DNA of 64,000 nt from Laspinema sp963821735 (GCA_963821735.1 CAWGFK010000070.1:558001-622000); one strand, 5' to 3'; counted from the first letter of the stretch, positions 19,947-29,445 are shown. A program made the numbers and translations. Notes: generated by a model not told the origin, from the letters alone.

Positions 19947-20063
19947 GGTTTAAATCCCTGCCGGTTGTTGCCTGAAATCTTTTTGCAGAGAAAACCCCTG
20001 TTAGACGGAACAACAAACGGTAAGATGAAGGTTAGACTTTGAAAAAATGCGATCCATAAAAGT

Positions 20064-21440
20064 ATGCCAAAGGCTCATATCATTGGACTAGGACGGTCAG
20101 GGGTGGCCGCAGCGCGGTTATTAAAAAAGCAAGGATGGGATGTTACCTTGAGCGATCGCTCAGACAATGACGCCTTGCGACAACAACAACAACTGTTGGC
20201 TGCTGATGGCATCGACGTACACCTGAATCAGTCCTTTGAACCAGAGAAGTCTTTGGATTGGGTGGTTGTCAGTCCGGGGGTTCCCTGGGATCTTCCCGCC
20301 TTGGTAACGGCGCGGCAGATGGGAATTACCACCCTGGGGGAAATGGAATTAGCTTGGCGCAATCTGAACGGTTGTCCCTGGGTGGGGATTACGGGAACCA
20401 ATGGGAAAACGACGACTACCGCTTTAATTGCTGCAATTTTTCAAGCGGCAGGGTTGAATGCACCGGCTTGTGGCAATATCGGATATGCAGCGACGGAATT
20501 GGCGTTAAACGGGTTTGGCGAGGACCGGGCAACCCCCGAGTATCCCGATTGGGTGATTGCAGAAATTAGTAGCTATCAAATCGAGGCATCAGAAACGGTT
20601 GCGCCGCAAATTGGAGTTTGGACGACCTTTACGCCGGATCATCTCAGTCGTCATAGTACATTAGAAAATTATTTTAATATTAAGGCGTCTCTGTTGGAGC
20701 GATCGCAGCAAAAAGTCTTAAATGGAGATGACCCTTACCTCAGAAAAAGTTTAAGCGATCGCTGGCCGAATGCCTGCTGGACGAGCATCAAAGGCAAAAG
20801 CGAGTTATTAGGAAATCCGGATAAGGGCGTCTATATTGAAGACGGTTGGGCGGTAGCAATGGGCGAGGCAGTCGTGCCCATTGATGCCTTGAAAATGCCG
20901 GGGGAACATAACCTCACAAATTTGTTAATGGCGGTGGGTGTAGCGCGATTGGCGGGCATTGATAAAGCGGCGATCGCCGATGCTGTTGCCAACTTTCCCG
21001 GGGTTGCTCACCGTTTGGAACGGATTCGCACTTGGCACGGAATTGAGTTTATTAATGATAGTAAAGCCACCAACTACGATGCCGCACAAGTGGGGTTAGC
21101 TTCAGTCGCTGCGCCGGTGATTTTAATTGCTGGCGGTGAAGCGAAAGAAGGGGATGATACCGGGTGGTTACAAACCATTGAGGCGAAAGTTGCCCAAGTG
21201 CTGCTGATTGGCGATGCTGCCGATGCCTTTGCCAAACGCTTAGAACAAGTGGGAAATGAGCGCTATGAAATTGTCTATGGCATGGAACAGGCGGTGATTC
21301 GGGGGGCTGAATTAGCGGAAAAACTGGAGGCGCAGGTAGTCCTCCTGTCTCCCGCTTGCGCCAGTTTTGATCAATATCAAAACTTTGAGCAACGCGGGGA
21401 TCATTTCCGTCAACTCTGTTTGGAAATGCTGCCGGAGTGA
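20064..21440 (+). CDS. murD: MurD, UDP-N-acetylmuramoylalanine--D-glutamate ligase
   Basis: The 458-residue protein adds D-glutamate to UDP-MurNAc-L-alanine in cytoplasmic peptidoglycan precursor synthesis. The N-terminal Rossmann-like domain starts HIIGLGRSGVAAARLLKK. The ATP-binding P-loop of Mur ligases is GITGTNGKTTTTALI (about 110-124). The central domain carries EISSYQIE and the C-terminal ligase domain carries FINDSKATNYDAAQ and LLSPACASFDQYQNFEQRGD. Length and motif order match the family. ATG at 20064 puts the nucleotide-binding fold at the expected position. It stands alone between two CTAG-type repeat elements. There is a plausible -10 box TAAGAT about 40 bp upstream. Confidence 0.97.
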   Translation: MPKAHIIGLGRSGVAAARLLKKQGWDVTLSDRSDNDALRQQQQLLAADGIDVHLNQSFEPEKSLDWVVVSPGVPWDLPALVTARQMGITTLGEMELAWRNLNGCPWVGITGTNGKTTTTALIAAIFQAAGLNAPACGNIGYAATELALNGFGEDRATPEYPDWVIAEISSYQIEASETVAPQIGVWTTFTPDHLSRHSTLENYFNIKASLLERSQQKVLNGDDPYLRKSLSDRWPNACWTSIKGKSELLGNPDKGVYIEDGWAVAMGEAVVPIDALKMPGEHNLTNLLMAVGVARLAGIDKAAIADAVANFPGVAHRLERIRTWHGIEFINDSKATNYDAAQVGLASVAAPVILIAGGEAKEGDDTGWLQTIEAKVAQVLLIGDAADAFAKRLEQVGNERYEIVYGMEQAVIRGAELAEKLEAQVVLLSPACASFDQYQNFEQRGDHFRQLCLEMLPE

Positions 21441-21463
21441 GTAAGGAACAGAGGGTTAAAGGG

Positions 21464-21683
21464 TTAGGACTGTCAAGGTGTATTGATTTGTAAGGGCGCA
21501 ATGTTCAGGCCCAAAAGAGGGCGTATGCAATACGCCCCTACAAGAAACCAGGATGCTGGTCAAAATGAGAATTGCTGGATTTGTAGGGGCGCAATGTGCA
21601 GGCCCAAAAGAGGGCGTATGCAATACGCCCCTACAAGAAATAACGATTTTTCGTCATTAAATTTACCACCTTGACAGGGCTAG
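21464..21683. mobile_element. CTAG-TIR MITE-like element with GTATTGCATACGCCC palindromes
   Basis: The left end is degenerate (TTAGGACTGTCAAGGTG, 21464-21480) and the right end is perfect (CACCTTGACAGGGCTAG, 21667-21683). Flanking 10-mers GGTTAAAGGG (21454-21463) and GGTTAGAGGG (21684-21693) differ at one base and look like a target duplication. The interior holds two near-identical copies of a segment running GCGCAATGTNCAGGCCCAAA to GCGTATGCAATACGCCCC. Confidence 0.78.
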
Positions 21684-21875
21684 GGTTAGAGGGTTAGGAC
21701 TGGGAGTATGCTCGGTTCTAACCCATGAGGTTAACTATAATAGGCGATCGCAATGGGCTGCGATTTGAATCACAAGTGGCGGTGATAAATCCAAGGGGTG
21801 AGTAATAACTCAAATCACTGCTCATTTTCACCCAGTGCCGCAAACTAGAAGCGCAGTAGAGTTGAATCCGAACTT

Positions 21876-22076
21876 ATGCCAGCACCTACTCTGAATCTGG
21901 AAGATAACCTCACTGACCTGTTCGCGCAAGCCTGGTTTTCCGGCAACCTAACCGCGAGTGAACAGCATACCCTTCAGATTGCGTTACTGAATAACGCCCT
22001 GAGTCGGGAGGATGCGTTGCTTGTCCATCGCTTGTTTTATGCCGTCCGTCGCGGATGGCTCAAAGTGAATGCGTAG
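21876..22076 (+). CDS. Conserved small cyanobacterial protein of unknown function
   Basis: A 66-residue product beginning MPAPTLNLEDNLTDLF. The central part, LTASEQHTLQIALLNNALSR followed by EDALLVHRLFYAVRRGWLKV, is the kind of compact conserved sequence found across cyanobacterial small hypothetical proteins. It looks all-helical and soluble. I do not know a function. A GC-rich hairpin at 22233-22259 downstream could terminate it. It is unlikely to be a chance frame because the sequence is balanced and lacks repeat artefacts. Confidence 0.75.
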   Translation: MPAPTLNLEDNLTDLFAQAWFSGNLTASEQHTLQIALLNNALSREDALLVHRLFYAVRRGWLKVNA

Positions 22077-22232
22077 GCGATTCTCCGCCGACTCTCGCTG
22101 ATTCCTCCCCTGTTTCCTTGAAAGCGCGATCGCCACTGTGATCCGCCTCTGTTGACTGGGCGATCGAAACATTTTTATCTCACTCAACCGATTAGCGACT
22201 GCTCCAGTCGTTATTTTTTCCACTCAGGGTCC

Positions 22233-22259
22233 AGGATCGGGCAGCATTTCCCCGATCCT
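22233..22259 (+). terminator. Candidate terminator hairpin after the 66-aa gene
   Basis: AGGATCGGG and CCCGATCCT form a 9-bp stem around a loop of about 9 nt. There is no clear T-run afterwards, so this may be a weak terminator or a processing site. Confidence 0.4.
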
Positions 22260-22571
22260 GAGTAGAGCAAAGGATCGCTGATATTCAGGATTTTTGCTAA
22301 ACACAGCATAAAATGCTACCCCGGTATTTTGTATTTATATAATCAATCAACCCTAAACAATCGGTTTTATACAAACTAGAAACCAAAGCCATTTAAAGTC
22401 CTGGCTCCAATGCAGAATTGAGAAGATGAAGATCTAGGCAACATAGAGCCTAAATCTCAAACCGTAGTCTGATGACCCCACCGCAGAATCCCGAAATCAT
22501 CCTACCATGCAGGGGGCAATGCATCTCTAAAAACTCTGGGTCTTGGATTCTGTAAGGACACAGAACAATCA

Positions 22572-22587
22572 CGTGATCTAAATCACA
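22572..22587 (+). promoter_or_regulatory. Candidate CRP (SyCRP1-like) binding site upstream of the giant kinase gene
   Basis: CGTGATCTAAATCACA matches the palindromic CRP consensus TGTGA-N6-TCACA at all positions but the first of the left half-site. It lies about 115 bp upstream of the ATG at 22703 in a region without genes. cAMP receptor proteins of this type control motility genes in cyanobacteria; regulation here is inference. Confidence 0.55.
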
Positions 22588-22702
22588 TCCAAGATTACTA
22601 GAGCGGGAATATAGTGAAATAAAAGATTTATAAAAATCTCTGCCAAGGCCCAATCAATATCAAAACCACTTTTCAAATCGCCTACCTATAAAAATCTTGG
22701 AA

Positions 22703-25700
22703 ATGACGTCTAGCCAATTTGTCTCTCAACTTCCTGGCTATCTCCTGACTGAACTACTCTATCCGGGGACTCGTACTTGTGTTTATCGTGGAGTTCACCA
22801 GCAGTCCCAGGAACCTGTAGTAATCAAGGTGATGAAACGGGACTATCCTACCTTTGGGGAGTTGGCCCAGTTTCGGAATCAATATGCGATTACTAAAAAT
22901 CTCCAGATTCCCGGTATTGTCAGATCATTAGCGATAGAACCCTTGGGCAATGGTTATGCTATCATCATGGAAGATAGTGGCAGTATTTCTATTGCCAAAT
23001 ACCTAGAAAATAAAGCTTTAAATTTATTAGAAACTCTTGATATTGCGATTCAATTGACCGCTATTCTCCACGACTTACATCAACAGCGAGTTATTCATAA
23101 AGATATCAAACCTGCTAATATTCTCATTCATCCCGACTCTCGGCAAATCACCCTGATTGATTTCAGTATTGCCTCGTTGCTACCCAAGGAAACCCAAGCT
23201 ATACAAAGCCCCCAAGGTTTAGAAGGAACCCTCGCTTACCTAGCCCCTGAACAAACGGGGCGGATGAACCGAGGGATTGACTATCGCACCGACTTCTACG
23301 CCCTGGGGGTAACGCTTTATGAACTTTTGACAGGACAACTTCCGTTTCGCAGTGATGACCCCCTAGAGGTGATCCATAGCCACATTGCCAAAACCGCAAC
23401 CCCAGTCCATGAGGTTAATCCAGAGATTCCGGTTATCGTAGGGGCGATCGCAGCTAAACTGATGGCAAAAAATGCCGAAGACCGCTATCAGAGCGCCCTA
23501 GGACTTCAACATGATTTACAAGAATGCGTCAATCAATGGCACGCAAGGGGTGGCATTGCTGAGTTTGCTTTGGGTCAGCGGGATTTGAGCGATCGCTTCA
23601 ATATCCCCGAAAAACTCTACGGTCGAGAAACCGAAGTCGCCCAGTTATTAACCGCCTTTGATCATGTAGCCGAAGGCACTTCAGAGTTATTACTTGTAGC
23701 CGGTTTCTCTGGCATTGGCAAAACCGCCGTCATCAATGAAATTCATAAGCCCATTGTCCGGCAGCACGGCTATTTCATTAAAGGAAAATTTGACCAATTT
23801 AATCGCAATATTCCTTTTTCTGCCTTTATCTTAGCCTTTCGCGATCTAGTAGGGCAATTGCTCTCGGAATCGGATCAGCAGCTACAACTTTGGAAAGCGA
23901 AAATTTTAGCAGCCCTGACAGAAAGTGCCCAGGTCATTATTGATCTGATTCCTGAACTGGAACGAATCATCGGGCCACAACCTCCGGCCCAAGAACTCTC
24001 CGGTGAGGCGGCCCAAAATCGCTTTAATCTCCTGTTCCAACACTTCATTCAGGTTTTTACGACAGTAGAGCATCCTTTAGTAATCTTTATTGATGACTTG
24101 CAATGGGCCGACTCTGCTTCCTTGAGCTTAATGCAAAGGTTGTTGACAGAAGCTCAATGTCAATATCTATTAGTCTTGGGAGCCTATCGAGATAATGAAG
24201 TGTTTCCGGGTCATCCTTTCTTGATAACAGTTGATGCCCTGGAAAAGGCGGATGTGACCCTTGAAACCCTTACCCTTGGGCCATTAAATGCTGATAGCCT
24301 CAACCACCTAATTGCCGATGCTTTTCAGGCTCCAGAGTCCGGGGTGCAGCCATTAACAAATTTGGTCATGCAAAAGACCCTGGGTAATCCTTTCTTTGCG
24401 ACCCAATTTCTCAAGGCATTACACCAGGATGGTCTGATTACTTTTGATCAGGAGGCTCGCCATTGGCAATGTGACCTTGTGCAGGTGCAGGATGCGGCGT
24501 TAACGGATGACGTGGTGGAATTTATGGCATTGCAGTTACAAAAACTGCCGATCGCCACCCAAGAACAGTTGAAATTTGCGGCTTGTATTGGGGCACAATT
24601 TGACCTCAAAACTCTGGCAATTGTTTCAGAGCAAGCTCAAACTCAAGTCGCCTCAGCCCTCTGGCCTGCTCTTCAAGAAGGACTGATTTTGCCGGAAAGT
24701 AAAATTTACAAGTTTTATCTGAATAATGAGCAGCCTAATGATAATCAAGCGCTGATTGAAGAGATTTCTGAGCAGGTTAACTATCGCTTTTTTCATGACC
24801 GAGTGCAACAGGCGGCTTATTCCCTGATTCCCGACAATGAAAAGCAACAAACTCACTACCGAATTGCTACTCTACTTCAACGGAACACCTCAGCAACGGA
24901 ACAGGAAGAACGGCTCTTTGAAATTCTCAATCATTTAAACCTCAGTCGCGCCCTGGGGAGAGAACGCTTACAGCAGACTGAATTATCCCGGCTTAATTTA
25001 CGCGCTGCTCATAAGGCGAAAGCGGCAACGGCTTATGGAGCCGCGATTGAATATTTGAACGTGGGTATTGAGATGTTACCGGCGGATTGTTGGCAGCAGG
25101 AGTATGACCTCACCCTTGATCTGCATAATGCAATGGCGGAGGCTCAATATCTCAGCACTAACTTTGACCAGATGGAGGATTGGGCTGAGATTATCTTGCA
25201 CCAAGCAACGAGCTTCTTAGATAGGATCAAGGTGCAACAAACCCGAATCCTGGGCATGAAAGCCAAGCGTGATCTAGGGTCTGCCCTAGAGATTGGGCTT
25301 GAGGTTTTGAAGGGGTTGTCGGTGGAATTTCCAGACCAACCAACAGGGGCCGATATTGGCAAAGCTGTCACAAAAACAGCAGAACTCTGGGCCGGAAAAT
25401 CCCCACTGCAATTGATTGATTTACCTGAAATGGTGGATGTCCATCGGTTGGCGGCAATGCAAATTATGACGGAATTAGTACCCTGTGCTTATCGGATGCA
25501 GCCTTCCCTGTTGCCCTTGCTGATCTGTAAGCAGGTGGAGTTTTCGATTCAATTTGGCAATTGCCCGGTGTCAACTTTTGCCTATGCGGACTACGGGGTT
25601 ATTTTATGTGGCATTCTGGATCAAATCGAAGCCGGATATGAGTTTGGACAATTAGCCTTTGCTGTCATCGAAAAGTTCAAAGCCAATACTTGTAAATGTC

Positions 25701-28108
25701 GCACTGGGTTCATCGTTAATACTATGGTTAGCCATTGGAAAGAGCCTCTGCGTGATTTGCGGCAACCCATTCTGAATGCCTATCAAAGTGGCTTGGAAAC
25801 GGGGGATTTGGAATCTGGATCACTGAACGCTCATTGCTATTGTCTATCATCCTATCTGGTGGGTCAGGAGTTAACGTCTCTAGTTACAGAAATTGAGATC
25901 TACCGTGAAGCTATCCGTCCTTTGAAACAATTAGCCTGCCGAACCTATCTAGGGATGCTCCAACAAGTGGTTATCAACTTGCAAGGGGAAAGCGATGTAC
26001 CCTGGAAACTGCAAGGACCGATTTATGATGCAGAAACGTTATGGGCGCAGGCAGAGTCAGAATGCGATCGCTATGAAGCATTTCAGTGTTATACTTATTC
26101 AGTTTATTTACTCTATTTATTTAATTATATCCCCGAGGCTGCCCAGCAATTGAAAGTTTTAGAGTCTTATTTAGATGGGGGGGTGGCGAATTTTTTGTTA
26201 GGGATTTATGTGTTTTATGATGCCTTGACTCAATTAGCTTTACATCCCCAAAGTTCGACAACAGAACAGCCTAATTTGTTGGTCCGAGTTCAGCAACAGC
26301 AGGAGAAGCTACGGCGGTGGGGAACCCTCGCTCCAGGTAATCATCAACACCGTTGGGAGTTAGTGGAAGCAGAACGGTGTCGGGTGGTTGGCGATCGCGT
26401 TGGAGCAATTGAGTATTATGATCGCGCTATTGCCACGGCTCAGGAACATAAATTCATCCAAGAAGAAGCCCTCGCGAATGAACTCGCAGCTAAGTTTTAT
26501 CTGGGTTGGGGTAAGGAGAAAATTGCAGCGGGCTATCTCCAAGAAGCCTATTACTGCTATTCCCGTTGGGGAGCGAAAGCGAAAGTGGTGGACTTAGAAA
26601 CTCGTTATCCTCTTTTGTTGCGACCGATTTTGCAACCTTTAGTACAATCTCTTGATTTGTTGAGTACAGTCAGCAAGCTCTCCAGTATAACCGGGTCGGT
26701 GAGTACCGGGACTCAACAGAGTAACAATATTTCTAGTATTAACCAAACCCTGGATTTAGGCAGTGTTATCAAAGCGTCTCAAGCCCTTTCTGGTACGCTG
26801 CAACTCGATGAATTGCTCAATCAACTCACGCAGATTATTCTCAAAAACTCTGGGGGCGATCGCTGCGTCTTAATCATTCCCAATAATGTTGGGGTTTGGC
26901 AGGTTCGGGCCATCGCCACCCCCAATGAAATTCACTTGTGCACTGATCCCCTCGAAAATAATTCTGAGCTACCGATCAAGCTCATTCAATATGTCAAAAA
27001 TACCCAAGAATTAGTGGTTGTTGATAATTTAGAAACCCATTTACCCATATTGGATGAATATCTACAAATTCGACAGCCAAAAAGCATTTTGTGTTTACCG
27101 ATTCTCAATCAGGGGCGCTGTATTGGCATTGTATATTTGAAGAATCGTCTGACCCGTGGTGTATTTACCGATGAACGCATCGTGATTCTCAATTTCCTCT
27201 GTACTCAAGCAGCAATTTCCTTAGAAAATGCTCGGCTGTATCAACAGGTGCAACAGTCTCTCACGGATTTGCAACAAGCCCAAATCCAGTTAGTCCAGAG
27301 TGAAAAAATGTCAGCCTTGGGTGGATTAGTATCGGGGGTTGCCCATGAGATTAATAACCCGGTGGGTTGTATTTTGGGCAATGTGGGGGCGACAGAGGAC
27401 TATGTGAACGATTTATTGGGACTGCTTGAGCTTTATGGGGAAGCATTGCCAGAACCGGGTGATGAGATTGAAGCGGCACTGGAAGCGGTGGATTTAGACT
27501 ATGTGCGGCAGGATTTGCCTCAGTTGATTCGGGCGATGCGAGATAGCGGCGATCGCATTAAATCCATCAGCCACAGTTTACGCACGTTCTCCCGAAAAGA
27601 CACGGATCACAAACAGCCTTTTAATCTCCATGATGGCATTGAAAGTACATTACTAATTTTACGCCATCGCCTCAACGGTAATCAGCATCGCCCGGAGATT
27701 AAAGTGGCTAAAGCTTATGATTGGCTCAAGCCTGTTCATTGTTTCCCCGGTCAACTGAATCAGGTGTTTATGAATATTTTGGCGAATGCCATTGATGTGT
27801 TTGATGAGTTAGCCCAACAGTCATCATTTGCAGAAATCAAAGCACAAAAGCAACAGATTACGATTCACATTCAACAAGTTGAAGACTGGGTTGAGATTAA
27901 AATTGCTGACAATGGATCCGGTATCCCCCCGGAGATTCTAGCCAAGATTTTTGACCATTTGTTCACAACTAAAGCAGTGGGGAAAGGAACGGGTCTAGGA
28001 TTGGCGATCGCCCGTCAAATCGTCGTTGAAACCCACGGGGGCAAATTACAGGTCAATTCTCAAATCGGTCAAGGAACAGAATTTGTGATTAGCCTACCCC
28101 AAAACTGA
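22703..28108 (+). CDS. Giant Ser/Thr kinase - AAA ATPase - GAF - histidine kinase hybrid
   Basis: About 1,800 residues from ATG at 22703; a TTG two codons earlier is possible. Residues 12-275 are a eukaryotic-type kinase with catalytic VIHKDIKPANIL and a DFS in place of the usual DFG magnesium loop. Residues 305-620 are an AAA-type ATPase with Walker A GFSGIGKT and Walker B VIFIDDLQWADS. Residues 700-1310 are TPR-like helices. Residues 1350-1510 are a GAF domain ending CTQAAISLENARLY. The last 280 residues are a histidine kinase with phospho-histidine in GVAHEINNPVGC, N-box FMNILANAIDVF and GKGTGLGLAIA. It resembles the HstK-type dual kinases of filamentous cyanobacteria. The gene at 1-2256 is a paralogue with a SpoIIE phosphatase at the end. 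A CRP-like box lies upstream and a long hairpin downstream. Confidence 0.93.
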   Translation: MTSSQFVSQLPGYLLTELLYPGTRTCVYRGVHQQSQEPVVIKVMKRDYPTFGELAQFRNQYAITKNLQIPGIVRSLAIEPLGNGYAIIMEDSGSISIAKYLENKALNLLETLDIAIQLTAILHDLHQQRVIHKDIKPANILIHPDSRQITLIDFSIASLLPKETQAIQSPQGLEGTLAYLAPEQTGRMNRGIDYRTDFYALGVTLYELLTGQLPFRSDDPLEVIHSHIAKTATPVHEVNPEIPVIVGAIAAKLMAKNAEDRYQSALGLQHDLQECVNQWHARGGIAEFALGQRDLSDRFNIPEKLYGRETEVAQLLTAFDHVAEGTSELLLVAGFSGIGKTAVINEIHKPIVRQHGYFIKGKFDQFNRNIPFSAFILAFRDLVGQLLSESDQQLQLWKAKILAALTESAQVIIDLIPELERIIGPQPPAQELSGEAAQNRFNLLFQHFIQVFTTVEHPLVIFIDDLQWADSASLSLMQRLLTEAQCQYLLVLGAYRDNEVFPGHPFLITVDALEKADVTLETLTLGPLNADSLNHLIADAFQAPESGVQPLTNLVMQKTLGNPFFATQFLKALHQDGLITFDQEARHWQCDLVQVQDAALTDDVVEFMALQLQKLPIATQEQLKFAACIGAQFDLKTLAIVSEQAQTQVASALWPALQEGLILPESKIYKFYLNNEQPNDNQALIEEISEQVNYRFFHDRVQQAAYSLIPDNEKQQTHYRIATLLQRNTSATEQEERLFEILNHLNLSRALGRERLQQTELSRLNLRAAHKAKAATAYGAAIEYLNVGIEMLPADCWQQEYDLTLDLHNAMAEAQYLSTNFDQMEDWAEIILHQATSFLDRIKVQQTRILGMKAKRDLGSALEIGLEVLKGLSVEFPDQPTGADIGKAVTKTAELWAGKSPLQLIDLPEMVDVHRLAAMQIMTELVPCAYRMQPSLLPLLICKQVEFSIQFGNCPVSTFAYADYGVILCGILDQIEAGYEFGQLAFAVIEKFKANTCKCRTGFIVNTMVSHWKEPLRDLRQPILNAYQSGLETGDLESGSLNAHCYCLSSYLVGQELTSLVTEIEIYREAIRPLKQLACRTYLGMLQQVVINLQGESDVPWKLQGPIYDAETLWAQAESECDRYEAFQCYTYSVYLLYLFNYIPEAAQQLKVLESYLDGGVANFLLGIYVFYDALTQLALHPQSSTTEQPNLLVRVQQQQEKLRRWGTLAPGNHQHRWELVEAERCRVVGDRVGAIEYYDRAIATAQEHKFIQEEALANELAAKFYLGWGKEKIAAGYLQEAYYCYSRWGAKAKVVDLETRYPLLLRPILQPLVQSLDLLSTVSKLSSITGSVSTGTQQSNNISSINQTLDLGSVIKASQALSGTLQLDELLNQLTQIILKNSGGDRCVLIIPNNVGVWQVRAIATPNEIHLCTDPLENNSELPIKLIQYVKNTQELVVVDNLETHLPILDEYLQIRQPKSILCLPILNQGRCIGIVYLKNRLTRGVFTDERIVILNFLCTQAAISLENARLYQQVQQSLTDLQQAQIQLVQSEKMSALGGLVSGVAHEINNPVGCILGNVGATEDYVNDLLGLLELYGEALPEPGDEIEAALEAVDLDYVRQDLPQLIRAMRDSGDRIKSISHSLRTFSRKDTDHKQPFNLHDGIESTLLILRHRLNGNQHRPEIKVAKAYDWLKPVHCFPGQLNQVFMNILANAIDVFDELAQQSSFAEIKAQKQQITIHIQQVEDWVEIKIADNGSGIPPEILAKIFDHLFTTKAVGKGTGLGLAIARQIVVETHGGKLQVNSQIGQGTEFVISLPQN

Positions 28109-28187
28109 GGGACGATCGCCGCACAGCCCAGATATTTTATGGGTCTGAGGCTGGTTAATTTCCCTAAAAATTGTCCTGGGTCAATTC

Positions 28188-28232
28188 GGATTTAGCGAAA
28201 GCTATATTATATATATAGCTTTCGCTAAATCC
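28188..28232. terminator. Perfect 20-bp stem-loop downstream of the giant kinase gene
   Basis: Arms at 28188-28207 and 28213-28232 are perfect reverse complements around a 5-nt loop. They begin GGATTTAGCGAAAGC and the loop is TATAT. It lies 80 bp after the stop codon. It may stop transcription or be a mobile palindrome; no T-run follows. Confidence 0.6.
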
Positions 28233-28394
28233 CCTTTGTCATCAAATCGCTGATTCTGGATGTCACTGCACTCCACACAGGCGATCGAGTCCCGCGCACA
28301 GGAGAAAGCGAGATCGCCATCTTTCACCCCAAGACTTTCAGGCATTGGATCCCTTGTCAACTTCATTCAGGCTCGCTATATAAGTGTTGTTAAC

Positions 28395-28575
28395 CTAGCC
28401 CTGTCCAGGTAGTAAATTGCATGAGGAAAAATCGTTGTTTGTTGTAGGGGCGTATTGCATACGCCCTCTTTAACAGTCAATTGAATCCCTCATCGTTGTG
28501 AATTGTAGGGGCGCTTCTCGTTTCGCCCTAGGGCGTATGCAATACGCCCCTACAAATACACCTTGACAGGGCTAG
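28395..28575. mobile_element. CTAG-TIR MITE-like element, first of a tandem pair
   Basis: Left end CTAGCCCTGTCCAGGT and right end CACCTTGACAGGGCTAG. Flanking 10-mers are TGTTGTTAAC (28385-28394) and TGTTTTTAAC (28576-28585). The interior holds GTAGGGGCGTATTGCATACG and its inverse, the standard palindromic core. Confidence 0.8.
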
Positions 28576-28585
28576 TGTTTTTAAC

Positions 28586-28743
28586 CTAGCCCTGTCAAGG
28601 TGATCCATCGAATGACGCTTAATCGTTCTTTCATGTAGGCGTTTGGTTTCCAAACCCTCCAACCTCTTCGATGCGATCGCCCACGAAGAGGGTTTGGGGA
28701 CCAAACCCCTACCGGATTAAATTGACCCCCAATTCAGGGCTAG
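28586..28743. mobile_element. CTAG-TIR MITE-like element, second of a tandem pair
   Basis: Left end CTAGCCCTGTCAAGGTG at 28586-28602 and a degenerate right end CCCAATTCAGGGCTAG. Identical 10-mers TGTTTTTAAC flank it (28576-28585 and 28744-28753). The left one is shared with the preceding element, which suggests repeated insertion at the same site. The core is GGTTTCCAAACCCTCC facing GAGGGTTTGGGGACCAAACC. Confidence 0.8.
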
Positions 28744-28878
28744 TGTTTTTAACCCCCCCTCTATAACTTTCTCTAATCAGAGAAAAAGGGATAAAAATTT
28801 TATCATTAAACTTGACATTTTAGGTAACAGGTGTGGTTTCATAGTCAAAGTAAACTCCTCCGTTCACAAATCGTAACA

Positions 28879-29445
28879 ATGAAACCCCATCTCCTTGGAT
28901 CTGGACTCCTCACGGCAGTAGCCTATCTGTGCCTGGAAATGCCAGTCTTCGCTACCACTGCCGCTGATTCGGAACTGAACTCCGAGTTAGCGGTGAATGC
29001 CACGGCTAAAATCGCCCAAGCCCCAGACAACAGCTATAATGCTTGGGGAACCGAATGTAGGAATCTGGTGGAGCAACAGCGCTTTGAAGCCGCGATCGCC
29101 GCTTGCGATCGGGCAGTGACCCTCAAACCTGACTATTCCCTCGGCTTAACCAACCGCTGCGTCGCCCTCCTGCAACTCGATCGCTATCAAGACGCCGTAG
29201 AATCCTGTCGCCGCGCACTCACCGGGGACGGCAACTGGGGAGACAGAACCGAAGCCAGTGGCTGGCTGAATTTTGGCGGGTCCCTCATTCTCTTTGCTGG
29301 AGAAAAACCCAGTCCCAACCAAGCCATTCCCCTGCTGCAACAAGCCCTCCTCGCCTTTGATAAGTCCCTGGAAATCGAACCCGCTAATCCCAATACCCGC
29401 CAACTCCGCAACGAGTTGGAAAGACTGATTCAAGACTTGACTTAA
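28879..29445 (+). CDS. Exported TPR-repeat protein, hypothetical
   Basis: 188 residues from ATG 28879. This start is chosen over an upstream GTG at 28831 because MKPHLLGSGLLTAVAYLCLE then forms a signal peptide ending near PVFA. The mature part has two to three TPR units (CRNLVEQQRFEAAIAACDRA and RCVALLQLDRYQDAVESCRR) followed by a helix containing NQAIPLLQQALLAFDKSLEI. The cysteines at the repeat ends may form periplasmic disulfides. It is likely a periplasmic scaffold of unknown partner. It converges on glcF, with a shared hairpin between the genes. Confidence 0.8.
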   Translation: MKPHLLGSGLLTAVAYLCLEMPVFATTAADSELNSELAVNATAKIAQAPDNSYNAWGTECRNLVEQQRFEAAIAACDRAVTLKPDYSLGLTNRCVALLQLDRYQDAVESCRRALTGDGNWGDRTEASGWLNFGGSLILFAGEKPSPNQAIPLLQQALLAFDKSLEIEPANPNTRQLRNELERLIQDLT

